A stretch of 64,000 bases of DNA from Deinococcus aerius. Lineage in GTDB: Bacteria; Deinococcota; Deinococci; Deinococcales; Deinococcaceae. The stretch is taken from contig NZ_BFAG01000001.1 in assembly GCF_002897375.1 (NCBI RefSeq), positions 496,001 to 560,000 of the forward strand, written 5' to 3'. Positions 11,092-28,681 of this stretch are shown here, in pieces (within the stretch, counting starts at the first letter, position 1; each line of letters begins with the position of its first letter). The translations under genes and the position numbers were made by a program. The notes beneath the pieces were generated by a model, which saw only the letters and a list, made by a program, of their open reading frames with translations, ran no database searches and was not told the origin of the DNA.

Positions 11092-11133
11092 GCCCCCTCA
11101 CCCCGGCCCTCTCCCACGAGGGGAGAGGGAGAA
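11092..11133. repeat. CCCTCACCCC / CCCTCTCCC palindromic repeat fragment
   Basis: CCCCCTCACCCC, then CCCTCTCCC-ACGA-GGGGAGAGGG forms a hairpin. It matches the left half of the larger inverted-repeat element at 59927-60023. Confidence 0.55.
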
Positions 11134-11165
11134 ATGCCCCCCGGAGCCTGCTCCTTTCCCCCGGC

Positions 11166-12020
11166 CTACCGCCGGGCCTGCTCCTGCGCCCGGGTCTCCA
11201 GCCGACTGAAAAAGGCGGCGAGCCCCTGGGCGACGCTGGGCGAGAAGCGGTTGCCCCCCAGGTGTGGGCCGCTGACCTTCACAAACTCGCTGACCCCGTG
11301 TTCGGCGTGGGTGAACAGGTGCTCGCCGTTGCTGTCCATGGGCACGACCTTGTCGTCGGGGCTGGCGACCACGAACAGGGGCAGGGGGGGTGCGGCCCGC
11401 AGGAGCGGCAGCGGGTTCAGGTTGGCAAGGTTGAGCCCGGGGCCGTAGGCGTCCTCGACCTCCCTGCGGCGGCCGTCCCCGGTGTTCCAGGCGCCTTGCA
11501 GGTCGGCCCAGGCGTCGATGAGCGCCACGCCGGACACGCGGTACGGGCTGCCGGGCAGGGCGCTGCGCAGAGCCAGCAAACCGCCCATGCTCAGGCCCAG
11601 CGCGTAGGTGCGGCCGTTCCAGGCGAAGTGGCTCACGGCCTCCTCGCGCAGGCCCGCGACCTGGTCGAGCGCGGCGGGGCTGCCCCAGGTGTACGGTCCC
11701 CCGTCGTTGCTGAGCAGCACCGCGAAGGGGGCGGCGAGCAGGGCGTCCACCAGCGCCCCGACCTGGGGGCTGGCGTGCAGCCGCTCGCCGCTCTGCCCGC
11801 GTGGGTGCGACACGATGACCAGGGCGCACTCGCGCTGGTAGCACTCGGGCGGCACCCGCAGGAACGACGGGCCGCTGATTCGGTCGAGCCGCACGGTGTC
11901 GGCCGCGCGGGGCAGCGGCAGCACCCAGGCGGGGGTGGCCGGAATCGAGGCGGCGGCCCGGGCGGTGACCGGCAAGGCGGCGAGCAGCGTGCAGAGCAGG
12001 GAGAGGGGGGCGAGGCGCAT
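11166..12020 (-). CDS. secreted alpha/beta hydrolase
   Basis: A 284-residue exported hydrolase. A signal peptide (LAPLSLLCTLLAALPVTARA) precedes an alpha/beta hydrolase fold: VIVSHPRGQSG (oxyanion region), the nucleophile elbow GLSMGG (about residue 145), an acid in VASPDDKVV, and His in SGPHLGG near the C-terminus, completing a Ser-Asp-His triad. Substrate cannot be told; a peptidase- or esterase-like activity is plausible. ATG 12020 follows a TAGAGT box by 11 nt. It is convergent with argS. Confidence 0.82.
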   Translation of the reverse strand: MRLAPLSLLCTLLAALPVTARAAASIPATPAWVLPLPRAADTVRLDRISGPSFLRVPPECYQRECALVIVSHPRGQSGERLHASPQVGALVDALLAAPFAVLLSNDGGPYTWGSPAALDQVAGLREEAVSHFAWNGRTYALGLSMGGLLALRSALPGSPYRVSGVALIDAWADLQGAWNTGDGRRREVEDAYGPGLNLANLNPLPLLRAAPPLPLFVVASPDDKVVPMDSNGEHLFTHAEHGVSEFVKVSGPHLGGNRFSPSVAQGLAAFFSRLETRAQEQARR

Positions 12021-12031
12021 GGGCGGGCCGC

Positions 12032-12037
12032 ACTCTA
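12032..12037 (-). promoter_or_regulatory. -10 box TAGAGT
   Basis: On the minus strand TAGAGT lies 11 nt before the hydrolase ATG at 12020. Confidence 0.4.
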
Positions 12038-12071
12038 GCGTCTGGGCCTTGACGGCGGCCTGACTGGGGAT

Positions 12072-13166
<1,095 letters not shown>

Positions 13167-13176
13167 GCAGTGGTCA

Positions 13177-13182
13177 ACTCTA
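13177..13182 (-). promoter_or_regulatory. -10 box TAGAGT
   Basis: TAGAGT on the minus strand, 10 nt before the acyltransferase ATG. Confidence 0.4.
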
Positions 13183-13227
13183 GCCGCCCGGCGCGTGAGC
13201 TTGTTGCGGGAGGCCCGGGTCGGGGTC

Positions 13228-13320
13228 TAGAGCATTTGACAGCAGAAGTGTCACCTGAGCGAAGCGAAGAGTCCCTCAGTTGACGTTGTGGGCTGCTTCG
13301 CTCCGCATGGCACTGTTGCC
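13228..13320. repeat. SNR-like dispersed palindromic repeat, copy A
   Basis: Begins TAGAGCATTTGAC, then CCTGAGC-GAAGCGAAG, and later GCTGCTTCGCTCCGC and GGCAC-TGTTG. The inner arms GAGCGAAGCGAAG and CTTCGCTCCGC are inverted repeats. Copy B at 48008-48116 shares the same four blocks in the same order. It fits the small intergenic repeats known in Deinococcus genomes. Confidence 0.7.
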
Positions 13321-13327
13321 AAAGGCT

Positions 13328-14437
<1,110 letters not shown>

Positions 14438-14444
14438 GGGGGCG

Positions 14445-14450
14445 AGGCTA
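14445..14450 (-). promoter_or_regulatory. -10 box TAGCCT of tyrA
   Basis: Minus-strand TAGCCT, 7 nt before the tyrA ATG. Confidence 0.55.
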
Positions 14451-14518
14451 GCACGCCCCGCCGCGCGGGCCGGGAGGCTGTTCGGTCATCTCCCGCCGTC
14501 CGGTGGTCGGGTGGTCCG

Positions 14519-14938
14519 GTGACGCCGCGGGAGCAGGAGTGCGTGTTTTGCCGCATCGTCCGGGGCCAGGCAGAGGTGAGCCGGGGGGACGAGGACGACC
14601 TCGTGGCCGCCTTCCTCGACATCAACCTGGTCACGCCCGGACACGTCCTGGTCGTGCCGCGCCGGCATGCGGCCAGCCTCACGGACCTCGCCGCCTTCAA
14701 GAGGGGGGCGGTCCGTTGTGAGGGCGTCAACCTCCTTCTCACCGACGGGGAGGCGGCTGGGCAGGGGGTCTTTCACGCGCACCTCCACGTGTTTCCCCGC
14801 TTTCCGGGCGATGGCTTCGCGCTGCATGGTGACTGGAGCCATTTCTCACCCCGCGCCGAACTGGACGCGCTCGCCGCCCGGCTGCGGGCCGCCTTGCCCT
14901 GGCGGTTGGTTGTGGCAGGGGTGGTCGCCCCTCCCTTA
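14519..14938 (+). pseudogene. HIT family nucleotide-binding protein, degenerate
   Basis: From GTG 14519 the frame encodes a recognisable Hint-like HIT domain: CVFCRIVRGQAEVSR, FLDINLVTPGHVLVVPRRHA, then VFHAHLHVFPRFPGDGF with the His triad. Between TDLAAF and RCEGVNL about 15-20 residues expected in HIT proteins are missing, which would remove most of the helix before the active-site strand. The frame does not end after the domain but runs on to 15340, antisense to the next gene, with shadow-like composition; a TAG in another frame at 14936-14938 may be the original stop. I infer a gene damaged by a deletion and a C-terminal frameshift. An intact HIT homologue lies at 40951. Confidence 0.5.
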
Positions 14939-15721
14939 GCCCCGCCCGTCCTGCTCCCCCACGCCTGCAACGCGGCCCCTGACCTCCGCCACGAAGCGCA
15001 CGACCTCGGGGAAGTGGTCCTCGTCGGGCGTTTGCTGCCCGCCCCCGTACCACCAGCCCACGGCCCAGTCGATCAGGGCCTCCCAGCCCGGCAGGAGGGG
15101 CCGGACCTCCCGTGCCGCCCGCCTCTTGGACACCTGTTCGCCGTGCAGGGTGGAAGACAGGGCGCGGCAGAGGGTCAGCACGGCGTAGGCCTGCCCGCCC
15201 GGGTGGCGCATCTCGGTCACCCATTCTCTCCAGGCCCTCGCGTGCTGGCGAACGGCCCCGACAAACTCCGCCCGCGTGACTTCCGGGAGGACCTGTGCCG
15301 GGGGCGGGCCGAGCAGCGCGACCCCGCGCCGCGCCGCTGACCAGTTCAGGAGGTAATGCCGGTTCGCCTCCGTCAGGTGCAACGGTTCCCCCGGGCTGAT
15401 CCTCGCCATGAGGTGCGGCTGCGTCCTGAAGTCCCGCAGCGCCGCCACCGACACGTACTCGACCTCGATGCGGCCCTGCCAGGTGGGGAAGTCCTCAGCC
15501 AGTCGCGCGTGCATCCGCCGCAGCCCCTCGACCTCCCCTTCGTGCAGGTCCGCCGTCAAGGCCGCCAGCAGGTCGAGGTCGCTGCGCCCCGGCTCGAAGT
15601 CCCCGGTCACGAGCGAGCCGTGGAGGTACAGGCCGATCAGGGTGTCCCCGAGGCGCTCCCCGATGTCCCGGGTCAGGCGGCCCAGCACCTGGCCGACTTC
15701 GGCATTCGGCGGGTAGAACAT
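14936..15721 (-). CDS. aminoglycoside adenylyltransferase-like nucleotidyltransferase
   Basis: A 261-residue nucleotidyltransferase. LYLHGSLVTGDFEPGRSD-LDLL (about residues 31-52) is the GS(x)nDxD motif of the polymerase-beta-like superfamily, and the C-terminal helical domain (AYAVLTLCRALSSTLHGE, SKRRAAREVRPLLPGWEALI) matches the AadA/ANT(3'')-like and DUF4111 family that adenylylates streptomycin or spectinomycin. The chromosomal deinococcal copy may have another substrate; resistance is an inference. ATG 15721 lies 6 nt after TACACT. Confidence 0.8.
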   Translation of the reverse strand: MFYPPNAEVGQVLGRLTRDIGERLGDTLIGLYLHGSLVTGDFEPGRSDLDLLAALTADLHEGEVEGLRRMHARLAEDFPTWQGRIEVEYVSVAALRDFRTQPHLMARISPGEPLHLTEANRHYLLNWSAARRGVALLGPPPAQVLPEVTRAEFVGAVRQHARAWREWVTEMRHPGGQAYAVLTLCRALSSTLHGEQVSKRRAAREVRPLLPGWEALIDWAVGWWYGGGQQTPDEDHFPEVVRFVAEVRGRVAGVGEQDGRG

Positions 15722-15727
15722 GACCGG

Positions 15728-15733
15728 AGTGTA
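15728..15733 (-). promoter_or_regulatory. -10 box TACACT
   Basis: Minus-strand TACACT, 6 nt before the ATG at 15721. Confidence 0.55.
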
Positions 15734-15774
15734 GGGGCAGGTCCTGCCGGGCGAAGGCCCTTCCCCAGCCCAGC

Positions 15775-16434
<660 letters not shown>

Positions 16435-16442
16435 CGGGGCCT

Positions 16443-16448
16443 ATGGTA
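16443..16448 (-). promoter_or_regulatory. -10 box TACCAT
   Basis: Minus-strand TACCAT, 8 nt before the glycosyltransferase ATG. Confidence 0.5.
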
Positions 16449-16621
16449 AGGCTTTCGGGCTGGGGCCGTCCGTGCCCGGAGGTACGGCGCGACCTGGACC
16501 CGCTGCCCAAAGGCCGAACTGAAGTCGGCCGTTGCCGTTTCTTCACCGTCGGGGGTGCGGCGCACGTCCGCTGCCCCTGACCGCCCCGGCACCGTTCGCC
16601 CGCATTCTCCTGGAGGCGCGT

Positions 16622-17074
16622 ATGGAGTACCAAGGCACCCGCACGATGCAGGCCAGCCCCGACGAGGTGTTCGCCTTCGTCTCGGACGTTCGCAACCTGC
16701 CCCGCTACCTGCCCACCACCCAACGCGCCGAGCCGCAGGACGGCGAGCGCGTCGAGGGCGAGGCCCAGGGGCACCACTACCAGGCGGACGGCCACTTTCA
16801 CCAGGACCCGCAGAATCGCCGCCTGGAGTGGGGCAGCGACGGTGAGATCAACTACTCCGGCACCCTGGAGGTGAGACCCGGCGGCGACAGCGCCTCCGAG
16901 GTGAGGGTGCACCTGCGCTTCGAGCCCGACCCCCAGCGCGCGCCCAACCAGGACATGCCGGGGGAGGCCCCCTCCGACAACCAGATTCAGGAGGGCATCG
17001 ACAAGGCCCTGGAGTCCATTCAGAACTTCGTCGAAGGCCGCGGCGGCAAGGAGGAGCCCAGCGCGGCGACGTGA
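16622..17074 (+). CDS. SRPBCC (START-like) family protein
   Basis: A 150-residue single-domain protein. MEYQGTRTMQASPDEVFAFV, then DVRNLPRYLP is the usual opening of polyketide-cyclase/START-like proteins with a hydrophobic ligand cavity. The C-terminus is acidic and Gln/Asn-rich, followed by a helix (QIQEGIDKALESIQNFVEG) that closes the fold. GGAGG at 16612-16616 fixes the start. No signal peptide. Ligand and role are unknown. Confidence 0.8.
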   Translation: MEYQGTRTMQASPDEVFAFVSDVRNLPRYLPTTQRAEPQDGERVEGEAQGHHYQADGHFHQDPQNRRLEWGSDGEINYSGTLEVRPGGDSASEVRVHLRFEPDPQRAPNQDMPGEAPSDNQIQEGIDKALESIQNFVEGRGGKEEPSAAT

Positions 17075-17128
17075 ACGCAAGGGTCGAGGGGTGCCGACCA
17101 GCTCGAGTGGGCACCCCTCTCCTTCCAT

Positions 17129-19422
<2,294 letters not shown>

Positions 19423-19515
19423 TGGGAGACAGGATGGCGCAAGACGGGCGGGGGATGTGGGATGTAGGTCGGAGGTTGTGGGAAAAGAGGCCATTTCCCC
19501 CCCCGGCCCGCGGCC

Positions 19516-20346
<831 letters not shown>

Positions 20347-20367
20347 GGGCGCCTCCGGCACAGGGTC

Positions 20368-20430
20368 GTGGATCGTGGGTTGTGGGTTGTAGGGCGGGCG
20401 CTTGTCCCGCAACCCACAACCCACAGCCCA
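20368..20430. repeat. GTGGGTTGTGGG palindromic repeat, copy 1
   Basis: GTGGGTTGTGGGTTG and, on the other side of a short GC-rich loop, CAACCCACAACCCAC form a long imperfect inverted repeat filling the frr-cdsA gap. A related, more diverged copy lies at 58233-58282. Confidence 0.55.
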
Positions 20431-20449
20431 CACCCGGGGGGCGCAGCCC

Positions 20450-21004
<555 letters not shown>

Positions 21005-21075
21005 AGGGAGTCTCCTTCACAGGGAACGAAAGTGAGCCTGATTGTAGCCCGGGACCGAAAGCGGCGGTTCTGGCC

Positions 21076-22720
<1,645 letters not shown>

Positions 22721-22755
22721 TGCATACCTCCTGGGGTGGATTGTTGGCCCGAAGA

Positions 22756-22791
22756 GGGGGCGGACCGAGCCTTTCGCTCCGCGCCGCCCCC
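22756..22791 (-). promoter_or_regulatory. GC-rich hairpin between rpsB and tsf
   Basis: GGGGGCGG and CCGCCCCC are 8-bp arms around a nested GAGC/GCTC stem. The minus strand continues with CTCTTC, a weak U tract. Candidate partial terminator. Confidence 0.45.
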
Positions 22792-22810
22792 GGGAAGAGG
22801 TGGTCGGGGC

Positions 22811-23605
<795 letters not shown>

Positions 23606-23717
23606 GGTGACTCCTGAACGTTGGTCGGGAAAAAGTTTGCCGTCCTCGCGCCAGCCGCACGCCCTGTGAGACGCTTCTGCGGCCAGGCCCGCGCGCGACG
23701 TTCCAGCACGCGCAGGC

Positions 23718-23753
<36 letters not shown>

Positions 23754-23850
23754 GTCGGAGGAAGGCGGGGACCGAGCCGCCCGGGCGGGTGAAGCAGGCC
23801 AGGCGATTCCTGCCTCATCATTGAGCCCCGGGTGAGAAGTACCTTGAAGT

Positions 23851-25002
23851 ATGAAAAACTTCACAGAAACGGTGGCGCGGGCCGGGCGCCGCCGCTGGCT
23901 GTTGGGGGTGGTCGTCCTGGCCGGGCTGGGCGCGTGCGGGTCACCGCCGGACCCGGCGCCCGTCACGCCCTGTGAAGAGTCGGGGTGTCCGGCGCCCGAG
24001 CCGCCCCCACCCTGCACGGTGAGCGACACCTGCCCGCCACCGACGGCCGAAGACCCCCTGAAATCCGGCCCCCGGCCACCCGGGAACATCAGCAGGTTCC
24101 CGCAAAGCCTCTACCCGGCGGCGGCGGCCACCGCTCCCGCCGCCGGTCCGGCGTTGGATGAGAAGGGCGTTCTGGCCCAGCTCACCGGGTATCTGGACGT
24201 GGAATACCCGGACGACCCCCAGGGCAAGCAGGCCATGCTGGAGTTGTTCGGCGCGCCCAGGCTCCGGCAGAAGGTTGCCAATCCAACCCTCAGGGCCAGT
24301 CTCGTCGCCTACACGGCCACGGCCCGCGACCTGGGGGTGGCCGATTTCATCCTGAACGCCAAAACGGAGTCCGGCGAGGACAAGGTGCAGGCGGTCGCCT
24401 TTCTCAAATTCTCCGGGTCGGAGGATTCCGCCGCCGCGAGGGTGCGCCTGACCACCCGGGGCCAGATGTATATCGATTTCAACGATGTCCGGCGCTTCGA
24501 GCATTTCGCGCTGAGCGCCTGTAGCCTGTTCCACGAGGTTCTCCACCAGGACGCGGCGGTGGCGCTGATGGAGGAGGCAACTCTGTACCTTTCCGGGGTG
24601 GCCTGTGAGATCAAGGTGCTGGCAAGACACCCGGAGTTGGCGGCCCTCGGCACGCAGGACGCGCGGTTTCTCAATGCCAGAGTGGCCTTCCTGCTGAATA
24701 GCCGGGCTCCAGCCAGCGGAAAGATCGACATTTTCGCCGAACAGGGCAAGCAGCTTATGCCGGGAAGCACGGTCCCCAGCACTCAGTGGTGGTCCCATTT
24801 CACCCGGTACGTCTACACCATGTTCGCGCCCGAGGACCGGACACCGACACCGGGAAACGACCTGCTCCAGGCCTACTTCCCCGAGTGCGATGCCCGGCAA
24901 TTCGACATGACCTTCCTCCAGTGTGTGAACGCCCACCTGCCAGTGACGCGGGAGGAGATGCTCGCGGCCATGAACGCCCTGGAACTGAACCTCGGGAAGT
25001 AG
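23851..25002 (+). CDS. putative lipoprotein with HExxH motif
   Basis: A 383-residue lipoprotein: basic N-terminus (RAGRRRW), hydrophobic LLGVVVLAGLGAC ending in a lipobox, then a Cys/Pro-rich linker (four Cys within about 25 residues). The globular part contains FHEVLHQDAAVALMEEATLY (about residues 229-248). HEVLH is an HExxH zinc-peptidase-type motif and EEA follows nine residues later. Family assignment is not possible for me; a zinc metallopeptidase is a hypothesis. A TACCTT box ends 5 nt before ATG 23851. The gene is monocistronic and divergent from rpsB. Confidence 0.75.
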   Translation: MKNFTETVARAGRRRWLLGVVVLAGLGACGSPPDPAPVTPCEESGCPAPEPPPPCTVSDTCPPPTAEDPLKSGPRPPGNISRFPQSLYPAAAATAPAAGPALDEKGVLAQLTGYLDVEYPDDPQGKQAMLELFGAPRLRQKVANPTLRASLVAYTATARDLGVADFILNAKTESGEDKVQAVAFLKFSGSEDSAAARVRLTTRGQMYIDFNDVRRFEHFALSACSLFHEVLHQDAAVALMEEATLYLSGVACEIKVLARHPELAALGTQDARFLNARVAFLLNSRAPASGKIDIFAEQGKQLMPGSTVPSTQWWSHFTRYVYTMFAPEDRTPTPGNDLLQAYFPECDARQFDMTFLQCVNAHLPVTREEMLAAMNALELNLGK

Positions 25003-25056
25003 GGCGCAGGGGCCAGCTCAGCAGAATGGCGAGCGCCTGAACGAAGGCTTTCCGCC

Positions 25057-25863
25057 TTACCCCGGCCCCAGTTCCGCCGCCGCGATCCGGGCGACCTCCA
25101 GCGTGGGGGCGGCGAGGTCGTCCTCCCCGTCCTCCAGGTGCCAGGCCGCCGAGAGGCCCGCGTAGGCGAGGACCCATTGGAGAAGACGGTGCCGCTCAAG
25201 GCCTGCCGCCTCCGCCACGACATGAGCCTGCCGCGCGAGGCGTCCGGGCGCGTTGGCGACCTTCAGATCGGGATTGCAGAAGATGTTGGCGTAGTCAAAG
25301 CCCCGCTCGCCGATCAGCCCCTTGGGGTCAATCACCAGCCAGCCCCGCTCGCGGCTGTGCAGGACGTTGCCGTGATGGATGTCGCCGTGCAGGGGCCGCA
25401 CGTCCCGGGGCTCCCGGAGGAGGCTCAGCGCCGTTTCCAGGGCGAGGGGGAGAACCCCTCCGGTCCGGGGCGCCACCTCCTGGAGAGCGGGGAACCACGT
25501 TTCCAGCGGCCTCAGGTCCGGCCAGGGCCGAGCCTGCCGTCCGTGCAGCACGGAGGCGGCGTGGCAGAGGATGCGGCTGGCCTCGTCGTCCTGCCCGACA
25601 TGAACCATGTCTGCAAGGGAGAGGTCACCCTCCACCCGCTCCAGCAGGATGGCCTCCCCGTCATGCCGCAGGACGCGGGCCGCGCCCTCACCGCCCAGCC
25701 AGACCATCATCCGGTTGCCGACTCGCTCCTCGTCGCTGCGGGCAACCTTGAGCATGGCCGCCTCGCCCCGAAAGCGCACGGGGAGCAGGTCGCTGCTGTG
25801 GGTGTGGATGGGCTCGCCGTCGGGCATGAGGTTCCAGCGGCGGACATAGCTTTCAAGCCCCAT
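25057..25863 (-). CDS. APH(6)/hydroxyurea-type aminoglycoside phosphotransferase family
   Basis: A kinase of about 268 residues of the APH(6) family (streptomycin 6-phosphotransferases and relatives). The catalytic stretch RPLHGDIHHGNVLHS (Brenner motif HGDxHxxN) and VIDPKGLIGERGFDYANIF (metal-binding Asp with the family-typical PKG) are intact, as is the N-terminal MLKVARSDEE lysine region. ATG 25863 (MGLESYVRRWNL) is preferred; the frame extends to 25914 with other ATGs. Whether it modifies streptomycin or an endogenous alcohol is unknown. It is divergent from uppP. Confidence 0.83.
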   Translation of the reverse strand: MGLESYVRRWNLMPDGEPIHTHSSDLLPVRFRGEAAMLKVARSDEERVGNRMMVWLGGEGAARVLRHDGEAILLERVEGDLSLADMVHVGQDDEASRILCHAASVLHGRQARPWPDLRPLETWFPALQEVAPRTGGVLPLALETALSLLREPRDVRPLHGDIHHGNVLHSRERGWLVIDPKGLIGERGFDYANIFCNPDLKVANAPGRLARQAHVVAEAAGLERHRLLQWVLAYAGLSAAWHLEDGEDDLAAPTLEVARIAAAELGPG

Positions 25864-25930
25864 GCACCCCAGTCTCCACCCTGGGGCGGTCTCCACCTTT
25901 GTCATGAGGCTCACCCTGTTCCCGAGGTGC

Positions 25931-26770
<840 letters not shown>

Positions 26771-26796
26771 GCGCCGCCTTTTGACACAATAGGGCC

Positions 26797-27807
26797 GTGT
26801 TGACCTGCCCGCCGACCCTGTACCGCCCCTTCCTGAACGGCGTCTACAGCGTGTCGGCGGGCCTCTTCCGTCTGGGGGCACAGCGGGTGCCCTGGGCAGG
26901 AGGTGAACCGGTGGAGGCGCACACCTTCGCCCTGGACCGCGAGTACGGGCGATTCGTGGCGAGCAAGGTGGCCGCGCACCGCCGAGCCCTGCACGAGTAC
27001 GCCGGAGAGGCGGGCCTGACCCCCGAACTCCGCCGGGCGGCCCTGACCTTCATCGCCCGCACCCTCGCCGCCGAGAGTAGCGGGGTGATGACCTGGGATG
27101 GCCGGACCTTCTGCAACGCGCTGCTCGGCTGGGCCGCCGACCTCGATCCCCTCTGGGGAGGCGTGGAGGGGCTGGAACGTTTCCCCGCGCCCCTCGCCCA
27201 CCTCGCCCCGGACGTGACCCCCGTGAACGCGCTCGATTTCCTGGGGCTGAACGCGCCCGAGGACCTCGCGCTGGTCGCCCGTGATCCCCGGAGCGGGCGC
27301 GACTGGCTGGCTGCCGTCCACGTGCTCTCGCCCCAACATTGGGACCCGCGGGGCAAGCTGGGCCGGGATTTCGTGGCGGTACATCTCCCCGTGGCGGGGA
27401 GCGGGCCGATGAATGCCACGGCGCCCCGGCTGGTGGACGCGGTGATGACCCGCGGGCCCTTCGTCCGCTTCGCCTGGGGAGTGGCGATGAGTGACCGCCT
27501 CGACCACCACCCCGCCGCGCCCCCCGACGAGGACCGCGCGACCTCCACCCGCTTCGACCCGGACGGGGCCTTCCTGCGGGTCGAGCGTCAGACGCTGACG
27601 GGTTTCCCAGAGGCCCAGGGAGCGCTCTTCACCATCCGGCCCTACACGTACCCGCTGCGCGAGGCCGTGGCGGACCCGAACCACGCCCGCGCGCTCGCCG
27701 CCGCCCTGCGAACGATGACCCCCGAGCAGGTGACGTACAAGGGCCTGACCACCCTGTTGCCCGATCTGCTCGCCTGGCTGGACGATCGGGCCGACCGGGA
27801 AGGTTAA
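26797..27807 (+). CDS. DUF3445 / heme-dependent oxidative N-demethylase-like protein
   Basis: A 336-residue soluble protein with the DUF3445 pattern: an N-terminal YRPFLNGVYSVSAGL, a middle HWDPRGKLGRDFVAVH segment and the signature FLRVERQTLTGFPE, then ALFTIRPYTYPL. In the family this fold makes the alpha subunit of a heme-dependent oxidative N-demethylase. No partner subunits are nearby, so substrate and activity here are inference. Start GTG 26797 lies 6 nt after CACAAT, a -10-like box. Confidence 0.8.
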   Translation: MLTCPPTLYRPFLNGVYSVSAGLFRLGAQRVPWAGGEPVEAHTFALDREYGRFVASKVAAHRRALHEYAGEAGLTPELRRAALTFIARTLAAESSGVMTWDGRTFCNALLGWAADLDPLWGGVEGLERFPAPLAHLAPDVTPVNALDFLGLNAPEDLALVARDPRSGRDWLAAVHVLSPQHWDPRGKLGRDFVAVHLPVAGSGPMNATAPRLVDAVMTRGPFVRFAWGVAMSDRLDHHPAAPPDEDRATSTRFDPDGAFLRVERQTLTGFPEAQGALFTIRPYTYPLREAVADPNHARALAAALRTMTPEQVTYKGLTTLLPDLLAWLDDRADREG

Positions 27808-27829
27808 GGAGGAGTCAGAGGGAGCGCCG

Positions 27830-27835
27830 TACACT
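27830..27835 (+). promoter_or_regulatory. -10 box TACACT for the RNase-barstar pair
   Basis: TACACT ends 7 nt before GTG 27843; no SD between. Confidence 0.55.
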
Positions 27836-27842
27836 CCTGAAC

Positions 27843-28286
27843 GTGAGCCCGCGCCGCTTCCTGTCCCGCGTCCTGTGTCCGGCCCTGCTGCTGGGCGTGC
27901 TGGCCGCCTGTGACACTCCCAGTTCGGGCGACCGGGCGGGGCAGGCGCAGACCCGGACCTCCACGACCGCCCGCGCCACCCGTGATCCCCACAGCGGCCT
28001 GCCCTTCATCGCCGCCGCCGACCTCCCCCCCGAGGGGCAGCGCACCCTGCGGCTGATCCGCGCGGGTGGCCCCTTTCCCTACCGCAAGGACGGCAGCACC
28101 TTCGGCAACCGGGAAGGCATTCTGCCCAGGCGGTCAAGCGGCGGCTACCGTGAGTACACGGTGCCCACGCCCGGCGAGGGGGACCGGGGGGCGCGGCGCA
28201 TCGTCTGCGCGGCGGTCAGTCCGCCCGATGCCGAGTGCTACTACAGCGCCGACCACTACGCCTCTTTTCGGAGAATCCGCCCGTGA
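27843..28286 (+). CDS. secreted guanyl-specific ribonuclease (barnase/RNase Sa type), lipoprotein
   Basis: A 147-residue exported RNase. The signal ends in a lipobox (LLGVLAAC), then a Thr/Ala linker, then the N1/T1-type catalytic domain: DLPPEGQRTLRLI, FPYRKDGSTFGNREGILP, GYREYTV with base Glu104, RGARRIVC with Arg118/119 and DHYASF with acid His138. All catalytic positions are present, so it should cleave RNA after guanine. Start GTG 27843 is set by the -10 box. The barstar-like gene begins within its stop codon, giving an enzyme and inhibitor pair. Role (defence, competition or nutrient) is inference. Confidence 0.88.
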   Translation: MSPRRFLSRVLCPALLLGVLAACDTPSSGDRAGQAQTRTSTTARATRDPHSGLPFIAAADLPPEGQRTLRLIRAGGPFPYRKDGSTFGNREGILPRRSSGGYREYTVPTPGEGDRGARRIVCAAVSPPDAECYYSADHYASFRRIRP

Positions 28287-28681
28287 TGAACGTCTTCAGG
28301 GAGGCTCCCCAGGGCATCCAGACCGCGCCCCACGATCCCCGCATCATCGCCGCCGGGTATCAGGTCTCGGTGCGCGAGGTTGATCTCTCCCGGGTCCGCG
28401 ACAAGGAGAGCCTGATGCTCGCCTTCCTGCGCGGCCTGGGCCTGTCCGAGAACTTCGGGCGCAACTGGGACGCCCTGTACGACGTGCTCACCGACCCCGA
28501 CGCGCGCCCGGCCCGCTTCGCGCTCGTGCTGTGCGACTACGAGCACTTCCGCAGGCGCCACCGCCACCTGGGGGCCGAACTGGAGCGGGTGCTTCTCGAC
28601 GCCCAACGGGAGGCCGCCGCCCAGGGCCGCTCACTGTGGCTGCTCGCCGAGGAGCGCGAGAGCGACTCCCGGCACTGGTAG
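28286..28681 (+). CDS. barstar family ribonuclease inhibitor
   Basis: A 131-residue cytoplasmic barstar-like protein. The core VREVDLSRVRDKESLMLAFL, then GLGLSENFGRNWDALYDVL is the barstar signature, where the NWDAL segment and neighbouring acidic residues plug the RNase active site. It likely protects the cell from RNase that fails to be exported. ATG 28286 shares one base with the RNase stop (GTGATGA context), so a GTG at 28283 is an alternative start. Tight coupling to the RNase supports cognate function. Confidence 0.88.
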   Translation: MNVFREAPQGIQTAPHDPRIIAAGYQVSVREVDLSRVRDKESLMLAFLRGLGLSENFGRNWDALYDVLTDPDARPARFALVLCDYEHFRRRHRHLGAELERVLLDAQREAAAQGRSLWLLAEERESDSRHW

